DNA from: Candidatus Melainabacteria bacterium
Lineage (GTDB): Bacteria > Actinomycetota > Actinomycetes > Mycobacteriales > Pseudonocardiaceae
Reading direction: 5' to 3'
NCBI GenBank assembly: GCA_903970565.1
Contig: CAJCJE010000735.1
Location: forward strand, 1-5,107
DNA length: 5,107 nt
The translations under genes were made by a program, and so were the position numbers. Of the stretch, positions 1-5,107 are shown piece by piece. Within the stretch, counting starts at the first letter, position 1. Every line of letters starts with the position of its first letter. The notes beneath the pieces are model-generated. The model worked only from the letters and a program-made list of their open reading frames with translations. It was not told the origin of the DNA and did no database searches.

Positions 1-801
1 ACCACGCCGCCGACCAGCGACGCCCAGTGGCTCTCCGACCTGACCGCGCTGAAGGCCACCGCGGACGGCGACGCGAACTACCAGGCGCTCTACCTGCCCG
101 GCCAGGAGTGGTACACCCTGCTGTCCTTCGTCTGGGACCAGGGCGGCGACGTGGCCAAGGACGTCAACGGCAAGTGGCAGGGCACCCTGGAGTCCCCGCA
201 GGCCGAGGCCGGCATCAACTTCTACAAGCAGCTGGTGACCACCTCCGGCACGCTGGCCGCGCACGACACCGACGAGGCCACCCCGCAGCAGGGTGACATC
301 TTCGCCAAGGGCGACGTGGCCATGATGATCGGCACCTCGGCTGACGCCGCCGAGGCGGAGAAGACCAACCCGGCGATCAAGGCCGACATCGGCGCCTTCC
401 CGATCCCCTCGGTGACCCCCGGCAAGACCGCGCCGGTGTTCCTCGGCGGTTCGGTGCTGGGTGTCCCGGTCAACAGTGCCAACGCCACCCTGGCCCAGGA
501 CTGGCTCCAGCTGATGACCAACTCGAACTACCAGACCCAGCTGGAGACCCAGGCGGGCTGGGTGCCGGGCACCATCACCGACACCAGCGCGCTGGACTCC
601 AACCCGGTCTCCGGCGCGGCGGGCATCGCGTCCAGGAACGCCAGGTCCACCCCGGCGATCCCGCAGTGGGCCTCGGTCGAGGCGGGCCAGAACCCGCTCA
701 AGGACATGATGACCGACGTGCTCAACGGCACCAAGACCACCGACCAGGCGGCCAAGGACGCCGATGCGGCGCTGACGACAACCCTTGACGCCTCCAGCTG
801 A
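1..801 (+). CDS. dasA: Extracellular sugar-binding protein of an ABC importer (DasA-like), 5' end missing
   Basis: This is the substrate-capturing lipoprotein of a carbohydrate ABC importer, family 1 solute-binding protein, probably for N,N'-diacetylchitobiose or related aminosugars. The frame is open from base 1 and ends at TGA 799-801, giving 266 visible residues. Families of this kind run about 420-430 residues, so roughly 160, including the lipoprotein signal, lie outside the window. Visible hallmarks are the FAKGDVAMMIGTS block (visible residues 101-113), which matches the conserved 'F..G.vAM...G' signature, then GAFPIPSVTPGKTAPVFLGG (131-150) and LGVPVNSAN (153-161) as in GlcNAc/chitobiose binders, and a helical tail. 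There is no truncation within the visible part. The next gene, a permease, starts 17 nt after the stop. The sugar specificity is inferred from the GH3 neighbour, the dre site and the gene order, not from binding residues; NgcE is the alternative name for a closely similar role. Confidence 0.9.
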   Translation, partial: TTPPTSDAQWLSDLTALKATADGDANYQALYLPGQEWYTLLSFVWDQGGDVAKDVNGKWQGTLESPQAEAGINFYKQLVTTSGTLAAHDTDEATPQQGDIFAKGDVAMMIGTSADAAEAEKTNPAIKADIGAFPIPSVTPGKTAPVFLGGSVLGVPVNSANATLAQDWLQLMTNSNYQTQLETQAGWVPGTITDTSALDSNPVSGAAGIASRNARSTPAIPQWASVEAGQNPLKDMMTDVLNGTKTTDQAAKDADAALTTTLDASS

Positions 802-805
802 CACC

Positions 806-810
806 GGAAG
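806..810 (+). promoter_or_regulatory. Ribosome binding site of the first permease gene
   Basis: GGAAG lies 8 nt before the ATG at 819. It is a moderate Shine-Dalgarno match and supports that ATG over the internal ATG at 915 (residue 33), which has no comparable site. It sits in the 17-nt gap after the binding-protein stop. Confidence 0.6.
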
Positions 811-818
811 CTGACCTC

Positions 819-1793
819 ATGACGGCAGTCTCGACACGCGCGGTGGCGGAGCACCTTCCGCCACCGCGCGGCCGGCGTTCGGCCGGCCCCTCCCGCCGCC
901 CCGGCCGCGGGAAAATGCTCCCCTACCTGCTGATGAGCCCGGCACTGCTGGCGATCGCCGCGCTGCTGGGCTTTCCCGCCGTACTGGTGTTGATCACCAG
1001 TTTCCAGAAGCTGGACCTCGGTGAACTGGTCACCGGAAGAACCGTCTGGGTCGGCTTCGACAACTTCAGGACCGTACTGTCGGACCCGGGTTTCTGGACC
1101 GACACCGTGCACACCATCGTGTTCACCGCCGGCTGTGTGCTGGCGACGATGGTGGTCGGGCTGCTGGTCGCGCTGCTGCTGACCAAGCTCGGCAAGGTGG
1201 TGCGGATCTTCCTACAACTGGCACTGGTGCTCGCCTGGGCGATGCCGATCCTGGCCGCGACCACGGTGTTCCAGTGGATGTTCGACGCGCACTACGGAAT
1301 CCTGAACAAGACCCTGGTCAAGCTCGGGCTGACCGGGTTCACCAACCATTCCTGGTTCAACAGCGGCTTCTCCACGCTGGTGATCATCGGCATCCTGATC
1401 GTCTGGCAGGCAACGCCGTTCGTGGCGTTCACCGTCTACGCCGGACTGGTCAGCATCCCCGGCGAGATCTACGAGGCCAGCTCGCTGGACGGCGCGAGCG
1501 CCTGGCAGACCTTCCGCTCGGTCAGCTGGCCGGGAGTCCGGCCGATCCTGGCGCTGACCGCGTTCCTCCAGGTGTTGTGGGACTTCAAGGTGTTCACCCA
1601 GGTCTGGGCGATCAAGGAAGGCGGCCCGGACGGCGGCAGCACCACGCTGCCGGTGTTGCAGTACCTGGACGGCATCGCGGACAACCACTTCGGCACCGCG
1701 GCCGCGGTGAGCGTACTGATGATCATCATCATCGTGGTGATCACCGCGCTGTACATCCGGATGTTGATTCGGTCGCAGGAGGTTGACCTGTGA
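819..1793 (+). CDS. dasB: Sugar ABC transporter permease, MalF-type (DasB-like)
   Basis: This 324-residue integral membrane protein is one of two permeases that form the translocation channel of the importer and dock the ATPase. The N-terminal tail (residues 1-32) is cytoplasmic, rich in Arg and Pro and probably disordered. Six hydrophobic segments follow, at about 34-60, 98-122, 130-152, 185-207, 241-263 and 293-315. The binding-protein-dependent permease signature (EAA loop) is clear at 219-238: E219-A-S-S-L-D-G225 through to P238, preceded by VSIPGEIY. This loop contacts the ATPase coupling helix. The length and segment count are usual for actinobacterial MalF/UgpA-type sugar permeases. 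The ATG at 819 is chosen because GGAAG precedes it and the basic N-terminal tail is normal in these proteins. Codons 7-18 hold a long perfect RNA hairpin, described separately. The stop overlaps the start of the second permease, so the two are probably translationally coupled. The chitobiose assignment rests on context. Confidence 0.94.
   Translation: MTAVSTRAVAEHLPPPRGRRSAGPSRRPGRGKMLPYLLMSPALLAIAALLGFPAVLVLITSFQKLDLGELVTGRTVWVGFDNFRTVLSDPGFWTDTVHTIVFTAGCVLATMVVGLLVALLLTKLGKVVRIFLQLALVLAWAMPILAATTVFQWMFDAHYGILNKTLVKLGLTGFTNHSWFNSGFSTLVIIGILIVWQATPFVAFTVYAGLVSIPGEIYEASSLDGASAWQTFRSVSWPGVRPILALTAFLQVLWDFKVFTQVWAIKEGGPDGGSTTLPVLQYLDGIADNHFGTAAAVSVLMIIIIVVITALYIRMLIRSQEVDL
837..870 (+). repeat. 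Perfect 14-bp inverted repeat (mRNA stem-loop) in the start of the permease gene
   Basis: The left arm 837-850 (CGCGCGGTGGCGGA) and right arm 857-870 (TCCGCCACCGCGCG) are exact reverse complements, separated by the 6-nt loop GCACCT (851-856). Twelve of the 14 pairs are G-C. The stem begins 15 nt after the ATG of the permease gene and spans codons 7-18. These encode the unconserved cytoplasmic tail, where the protein tolerates many sequences. No T-run follows, so this is not a standard intrinsic terminator. Its position just 3' of the binding-protein gene suggests protection of that message from 3' decay, or partial attenuation into the permeases. The pairing is read directly; the role is inferred. 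Confidence 0.75.
871..887 (+). repeat. Second short stem-loop abutting the 14-bp stem
   Basis: GCCGGC at 871-876 is self-complementary and recurs at 882-887. The two copies can pair as a 6-bp stem with a 5-nt loop (GTTCG). It begins at the base after the larger stem ends, so the two could stack coaxially in RNA. GCCGGC is common by chance in DNA this GC-rich, so this one is weak on its own. Confidence 0.35.
1777..1783 (+). promoter_or_regulatory. Strong ribosome binding site deciding the GTG start of the second permease
   Basis: AGGAGGT lies inside the last codons of the first permease gene, 6 nt before the GTG at 1790. It is a near-perfect anti-16S match and fixes this GTG as the start, producing a 4-base GTGA overlap with the upstream stop. 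Confidence 0.85.
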
Positions 1794-2620
1794 GGACGTC
1801 CAGGGGCAAGCGCATCGGATTCTCCGTGGTGGCCGTGGTGATCGGCCTGGTCTTCCTGTTCCCGGTGTACTGGATGGTCAGCAGTTCGGTGAAGCCGAAC
1901 ATCGACATCCTGTCCACCAACTACGACCTGTTCCCGAGCAGCTTCACCGTCCAGCACTTCATCGACGCCGTGTCGGCGCCGGACTTCCTGATCTTCCTGC
2001 GCAACAGTCTGTTCGTCTCGTTGAGCGCGGTGCTGTGCTCGCTGGTGTTCGGCGTCCTGATGGCGGTGCCGCTGGCCAGGTTCCGGTTCAAGGGCCGGCG
2101 CGGTTTCCTGCTGCTGTTGCTGATCGCGCAGCTCACGCCGTTCGAGGCGATGCTGATCCCGATGTACCTGATGATGCGGGATCTCAACCTGCTCAACGAG
2201 TTGCCCTCGCTGATTCTGGTCTACTTCGCCGCCACCCTGCCGTTCACCGCGTGGACGCTGCGCGGTTTCGTGCACGGCATCCCGGTCGACCTGGAGGAAT
2301 CGGCGATGGTCGACGGCTGCGGCCGTTGGCAGGCCTTCCGCCGGGTGACGTTGCCGCTGCTCGGGCCCGGCCTGGTGGCCACCGCGGTGTACGGCTTCAT
2401 CACGGCGTGGAACGAGTTCCTCTACGCGCTGGTGTTCATGCAGGACACCGACAAGTTCACCCTGCCGGTGTGGCTGTCGACCTTCCAGAGCGTGTTCGGC
2501 ACCGACTGGGGCGGCACGATGGCCGCGTCCACCCTGTTCACCGTGCCGGTGGTGGTGTTCTTCCTTATCGTGCAACGGAATCTGGTGGCCGGGGTTACCG
2601 CGGGTGCCGTGAAGGGTTGA
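1790..2620 (+). CDS. dasC: Sugar ABC transporter permease, MalG-type (DasC-like)
   Basis: This 276-residue membrane protein is the second channel subunit of the importer. It has six hydrophobic segments at about 10-31, 70-93, 105-127, 138-160, 193-216 and 243-263. The EAA loop reads E170-S-A-M-V-D-G176 and ends in T-L-P189, preceded by IPVDLE. The C-terminus VQRNLVAGVTAGAVKG is the typical MalG-family ending ('fQr..v.G.t.GAVKG'), so the gene is intact. The start is GTG at 1790, set by AGGAGGT six bases upstream and overlapping the previous stop. No ATPase gene follows. In Streptomyces the das importer is powered by the unlinked multi-purpose ATPase MsiK, and the same arrangement is inferred here. 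The stop is only 5 nt before the GH3 start, so hydrolase and transporter are co-transcribed. Confidence 0.94.
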   Translation: MRTSRGKRIGFSVVAVVIGLVFLFPVYWMVSSSVKPNIDILSTNYDLFPSSFTVQHFIDAVSAPDFLIFLRNSLFVSLSAVLCSLVFGVLMAVPLARFRFKGRRGFLLLLLIAQLTPFEAMLIPMYLMMRDLNLLNELPSLILVYFAATLPFTAWTLRGFVHGIPVDLEESAMVDGCGRWQAFRRVTLPLLGPGLVATAVYGFITAWNEFLYALVFMQDTDKFTLPVWLSTFQSVFGTDWGGTMAASTLFTVPVVVFFLIVQRNLVAGVTAGAVKG

Positions 2621-2625
2621 GCCGG

Positions 2626-4104
2626 ATGAACGATCGGGTCGATGCCGAGCTGCGGTCGTTGGCGGCCGGTGTGCTGTTGCCGGGATTCGCCGGCACCACC
2701 GCGCCGGACTGGGTCCGCCGCTGGATCGCCGAGTACGGACTGGCCGGGGTGTTGTTGTTCGGCCGCAACGTCGTCGACGACGAACAGGTGGCCGCGCTGT
2801 CGGCGAGTCTCGCCGCCGAGCGCGGCGACGCGGTGGTGGCGATCGACGAGGAGGGCGGCGACGTCACCCGGCTGGACGCCGGCCGAGGGTCGGAGGTACC
2901 CGGCAACTACGCCCTCGGCGTGGCCGGTGATCCACAGCTGACCGACCAGGTCGCCACCGCCCTCGGCCGGCGGCTGGTCGCCTGCGGGATCACCGCGAAC
3001 TTCGCGCCCTCGGCCGACCTCACCCTGACCGAACTGGACCCGATCATCGGCGTCCGCTCCTTCGGTTCGGACCCGCGCCTGGCCGCGCGGCAGATCGAGG
3101 CCTTCGTCCGTGGCCTGCAACGTTGCGGGGTCGCGGCCTGCGCCAAGCACTTCCCCGGCCACGGCGCGGCCACCGAGGACTCCCACGCCACGCTGCCGGT
3201 GCTCGACCGCAGCGAGCAGACCCTGCGCGAGGTCGAACTCGTGCCCTTCGCCGCGGCGGTCGCCGCCGGGGTCCGGTCGGTGATGCTCGGCCACCTGGTC
3301 ATTCCGGCCTGGGGCGACGAGCCGGCCAGTCTGAGTCCGAAGGCGGTCTCGGTGCTGCGCAGGGAACTCGGGTTCACCGGCACCATCGTCACCGACGCGA
3401 TCGACATGGGCGCGGTCACCGGCACGGCCGGGATGGCCGGCGGCGCCATCGCGGCCCTGCGGGCCGGCGCGGACACCCTGGTCATCGGCGGCACCTACAC
3501 CGACGAGGGCACCGTCGATGCACTCGTGGACGCGCTGGTGGAAGCCGTGGTGACCGACGAACTGCCGGTCGACCGGCTCTACGAGGCGGCCAACCGGACG
3601 CGGGAACTGGGCAGCCGGATCTTCGACGAGCGCGCGGGCGGCGACTGGGACCGGACGATCGGGCTGGTCGCGGCGCGGCGGGCGATCGTGGTGCGCGGTG
3701 AGCCGACACTGGCCGCGCCGCCGCTGGTCGTCGAGCTGTCCGTGGCGCCGACCATCGCGGTCGGCGAGGTGCCGTGGAGCTTCGGCGACCAACTCGTCTC
3801 GCTCGTGCCGGACACGGCGGTGCTCCGACTGTCCGAATCGGACGCATCGAACGCATCGGCGTCGCGGATCGTCGCGACCGCCGACGGTCGGCCGGTCGTC
3901 GTGGTGACCAGGGACGCGCCGCGCTATCCGTGGGTGGTGGACCTGCTCGGCCGGCTGACCGGCAGTGGTCTAGACCTCATTCGGGTGGAGACCGGCGTCC
4001 CCGGCCCTACCCTGGGAGTGACCGCGGTGCTGGACACGAACGGCGCGGCCAGGGTCTGCCTGCGCGCGGGCGCGGAGGCACTGGCCGGCACGCTACCCGG
4101 CTGA
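2626..4104 (+). CDS. dasD: Glycoside hydrolase family 3 beta-N-acetylglucosaminidase (DasD/NagZ type), cytoplasmic
   Basis: It hydrolyses terminal beta-linked N-acetylglucosamine. In this context it probably splits imported chitobiose into GlcNAc; muropeptide recycling is the alternative. The protein is 492 residues with no signal peptide. Its N-terminal GH3 TIM barrel (about 10-335) carries IDEEGGDVTRL (73-83, substrate Asp74), NFAPSADL (125-132), IGVRSFGSDP (141-150), KHFPGHG (174-180) with the acid/base Asp185-x-His187 dyad characteristic of NagZ-type GH3 enzymes, and VTDAIDMGAV (255-264) with the probable nucleophile Asp257. A C-terminal alpha/beta domain (about 345-492) makes it longer than single-domain E. 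coli NagZ (about 340). A Ser/Ala/Asp-rich stretch, SESDASNASAS (403-413), lies inside that domain. The ATG at 2626 follows AAGGG (2612-2616) by nine bases and the permease stop by five. The longer open frame running upstream to 1783 is not coding, because it overlaps the permease. A DasR-type operator lies in the final codons. Confidence 0.93.
   Translation: MNDRVDAELRSLAAGVLLPGFAGTTAPDWVRRWIAEYGLAGVLLFGRNVVDDEQVAALSASLAAERGDAVVAIDEEGGDVTRLDAGRGSEVPGNYALGVAGDPQLTDQVATALGRRLVACGITANFAPSADLTLTELDPIIGVRSFGSDPRLAARQIEAFVRGLQRCGVAACAKHFPGHGAATEDSHATLPVLDRSEQTLREVELVPFAAAVAAGVRSVMLGHLVIPAWGDEPASLSPKAVSVLRRELGFTGTIVTDAIDMGAVTGTAGMAGGAIAALRAGADTLVIGGTYTDEGTVDALVDALVEAVVTDELPVDRLYEAANRTRELGSRIFDERAGGDWDRTIGLVAARRAIVVRGEPTLAAPPLVVELSVAPTIAVGEVPWSFGDQLVSLVPDTAVLRLSESDASNASASRIVATADGRPVVVVTRDAPRYPWVVDLLGRLTGSGLDLIRVETGVPGPTLGVTAVLDTNGAARVCLRAGAEALAGTLPG
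3964..3979 (+). promoter_or_regulatory. DasR-responsive element (dre) inside the 3' end of the GH3 gene
   Basis: AGTGGTCTAGACCTCA matches the Streptomyces DasR operator A(G/C)TGGTCTAGACCA(G/C)T at 14 of 16 positions; the misses are the 14th and 16th. The core GGTCTAGACC (3967-3976) is a perfect 10-bp palindrome, as GntR/HutC-family dimers require. It lies in codons Gly446 to Ile452 of the GH3 gene, read AGT GGT CTA GAC CTC ATT. These A/T-ending codons, including the rare CTA, stand out against the G/C-ending codons around them. The site is 220 bases before the SIS gene start. DasR, inactivated by glucosamine-6-phosphate, would probably control the SIS gene from here or act as a roadblock. The match is seen directly; binding is inferred. 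Confidence 0.75.
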
Positions 4105-4199
4105 CTGACGAGAACGACCGATCGGGACGGCGGCGAGAACGGGCCGGGACCGACCGGGTATGTGATGCTTTCGGCGAACGCGAAGCAGCGGAGGACACG
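4105..4199 (+). other. 95-bp intergenic gap before the SIS gene
   Basis: This is the only sizeable gap in the window. It holds a direct repeat GAGAACG (4110-4116 and 4135-4141, period 25), an 8-bp palindrome CCGATCGG (4118-4125) and, at its end, a ribosome site. The relatively A/T-rich TATGTGATGCTTT (4159-4171) could contain a -10 region, but I see no convincing -35 partner at the right distance. No terminator-like stem followed by T residues is present, so read-through from the GH3 gene is likely. A separate promoter here is possible but unproven. Confidence 0.4.
4190..4194 (+). promoter_or_regulatory. Ribosome binding site deciding the GTG start of the SIS gene
   Basis: GGAGG lies 5 nt before the GTG at 4200. 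It favours this start over the in-frame ATG at 4254 (residue 19), which lacks a comparable site. The added N-terminal residues are polar and unconserved in look. Confidence 0.75.
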
Positions 4200-5107
4200 G
4201 TGACGGGGCAGCTTTCCGGACAGGACAACGACACGGCACAGGCCGGCGCGCTGATGGCCCGGGAGGTCGCCGACCAGCCCGGTCTGCTGGCCGGCCTCGT
4301 CGAGCATCGGGCCGAGATCGCCGAGGTCGCCAAGGTGGTCGCGGCCCGCAAGCCACGCTTCGCGCTGCTGGCCGCGCGCGGTTCCAGCGACAACGCGGCC
4401 CTGTATGCCAAATACCTGATCGAGGTGCTGCTGCAACTGCCGGCCGGCCTCGTCTCCCCGTCGTCGACCACGCTCTACGGCGCGGCGCCCGACCTCGCCG
4501 ACGTCCTGCTGATCACGGTCAGCCAGAGTGGCGGCTCGCCGGACCTCATCGAGGTCACCGAGTCCGCGCGCAGCCGGGGCGCCCTGACCGTCGCGGTCAC
4601 CAACACCTCCGACTCCGACCTCGACGCCGCCGCCGAGTTCTCGGTCGACGTGCGGGCCGGCAAGGAACTCGCGGTCGCCGCGACCAAGAGCTACACCTCC
4701 ACGCTGCTCGGGTTGTACCTGTTGGTCGATGCCATTCGCGGCGGCGACGGCCACGAGGTCGCCGACATCGGCGAACTGGCCTCGACCACCCTGGCCGGCG
4801 CGGCGAGCGAGGTCACCGAGGCCGCGCAGCGCTACCGGTTCGTCGAGCGGATGGTCACCACCGGACGCGGCTACTCGCTGTCCACCGCGCTGGAGGCCTC
4901 GCTGAAGCTGGCCGAGACGAGCTACCTCTCCGCCCGCGCCTACAGCGGCGCCGACCTGCTGCACGGCCCGGTCGCCGCGCTGGACTCCGAGACCGGCGTG
5001 ATCGCGGTGACCAGCAATGGGCGCGGCGGCGAGGCCATGCGCGAGGTGCTGAGCGTGGTGCACGGACGAGGCGCGGACGTCCTCGCGATCGGCTCGGCCG
5101 CCAAGGA
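4200..5107 (+). CDS. Double-SIS-domain sugar-phosphate protein, candidate glucosamine-6-phosphate deaminase (NagB-II-like), 3' end missing
   Basis: 302 residues are visible and the frame is still open at the window edge; the family is about 340-350 long. It resembles the isomerase half of GlmS without the N-terminal glutaminase domain, so it cannot take ammonia from glutamine. SIS domain 1 (about 50-180) has LLAARGSSDNAA (57-68), the phosphosugar loop SQSGGSPD (108-115), and AGKELAVAATKSYTS (153-167). SIS domain 2 (about 210 onward) has LEASLKLAETSYLSARAYSGADLLHGP (231-257). Glu239 and His255 keep the spacing of E. coli GlmS Glu488 and His504. The likely reaction is glucosamine-6-phosphate to fructose-6-phosphate plus ammonia, the last step of GlcNAc use, as in NagB-II proteins. 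Position after a das-type locus and a dre upstream fits this. Alternatives are a GlmS-like isomerase with another ammonia source, an AgaS-type enzyme, or a sugar-phosphate sensor. The start is GTG at 4200, behind GGAGG. Confidence 0.85.
   Translation, partial: MTGQLSGQDNDTAQAGALMAREVADQPGLLAGLVEHRAEIAEVAKVVAARKPRFALLAARGSSDNAALYAKYLIEVLLQLPAGLVSPSSTTLYGAAPDLADVLLITVSQSGGSPDLIEVTESARSRGALTVAVTNTSDSDLDAAAEFSVDVRAGKELAVAATKSYTSTLLGLYLLVDAIRGGDGHEVADIGELASTTLAGAASEVTEAAQRYRFVERMVTTGRGYSLSTALEASLKLAETSYLSARAYSGADLLHGPVAALDSETGVIAVTSNGRGGEAMREVLSVVHGRGADVLAIGSAAK

Noticed and set aside
796..815. Direct repeat AGCTGAC (796-802 and 809-815) around the binding-protein stop
   Set aside because: It is short, has no dyad symmetry, and overlaps the stop codon and ribosome site. 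There is not enough to call it a signal.
837..887. Rho-independent terminator after the binding-protein gene
   Set aside because: The stems are strong but no T-run follows and they lie within the next coding sequence, so they are reported as RNA structure and not as a terminator.
1736..1745. 10-bp palindrome GGTGATCACC near the end of the first permease gene
   Set aside because: It arises from GTG/ATC/ACC codons of the hydrophobic last membrane segment (I/V/T). It has no operator match and no positional logic.
2216..2228. Possible second dre half-site (TGGTCTA at 2217-2223)
   Set aside because: The right half (CTTCG) does not match GACCA, so there is no palindrome. The codons encode an ordinary permease membrane segment.
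1469..2575. Minus-strand 368-residue open frame (and other long antisense frames, e.g. 2422-3792 and 3924-5063)
   Set aside because: The translations are Arg/Gln/His/Gly-rich with no recognisable domain and lie opposite well-identified permease, GH3 and SIS genes. They are the usual high-GC shadow frames.
1783..2625. Upstream extension of the GH3 reading frame to 1783
   Set aside because: The extra 281 residues are low-complexity shadow sequence overlapping the whole second permease gene. GH3 homology begins right after the ATG at 2626.

Overview
The window is GC-rich. Its codons end mostly in G or C, start codons are ATG or GTG behind GGAGG-type ribosome sites, and the genes are tightly packed on one strand. 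This is typical of a filamentous actinomycete such as Streptomyces or a pseudonocardial genus; the genus cannot be fixed from this stretch. All five genes read on the + strand, and the first and last are cut by the window edges.

Layout: (1) the C-terminal two thirds of a sugar-binding lipoprotein of an ABC importer (1-801); (2) and (3) its two membrane permeases (819-1793 and 1790-2620), translationally coupled by a GTGA overlap; (4) a cytoplasmic family 3 glycoside hydrolase of the beta-N-acetylglucosaminidase (NagZ/DasD) type (2626-4104), starting five bases after the second permease; (5) after a 95-base gap, a double-SIS-domain sugar-phosphate protein without a glutaminase domain (4200 to the window end). 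No transport ATPase lies between the permeases and the hydrolase, as expected for actinomycete sugar importers that share one ATPase (MsiK in Streptomyces).

The order binding protein - permease - permease - GH3 matches the Streptomyces dasABC-dasD locus for chitobiose/N-acetylglucosamine uptake. Read together, the genes would import chitin-derived N,N'-diacetylchitobiose, split it inside the cell to GlcNAc, and pass glucosamine-6-phosphate (after kinase and deacetylase steps encoded elsewhere) to the SIS protein, possibly a deaminase of the NagB-II kind. In Streptomyces coelicolor, as I recall, the corresponding position holds a classical nagB.

Two non-coding signals are embedded in genes. 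A near-consensus DasR operator (dre), AGTGGTCTAGACCTCA at 3964-3979, lies inside the 3' end of the GH3 gene, upstream of the SIS gene; it independently supports the aminosugar-regulon reading. A perfect 14-bp stem with a 6-nt loop (837-870), followed at once by a 6-bp stem (871-887), lies in the first codons of the first permease gene. It is well placed to set a high binding-protein to low permease ratio from one transcript. I saw no tRNA, rRNA, CRISPR array, insertion sequence or attachment site, and no convincing rho-independent terminator. The long minus-strand open frames are GC-rich shadows.
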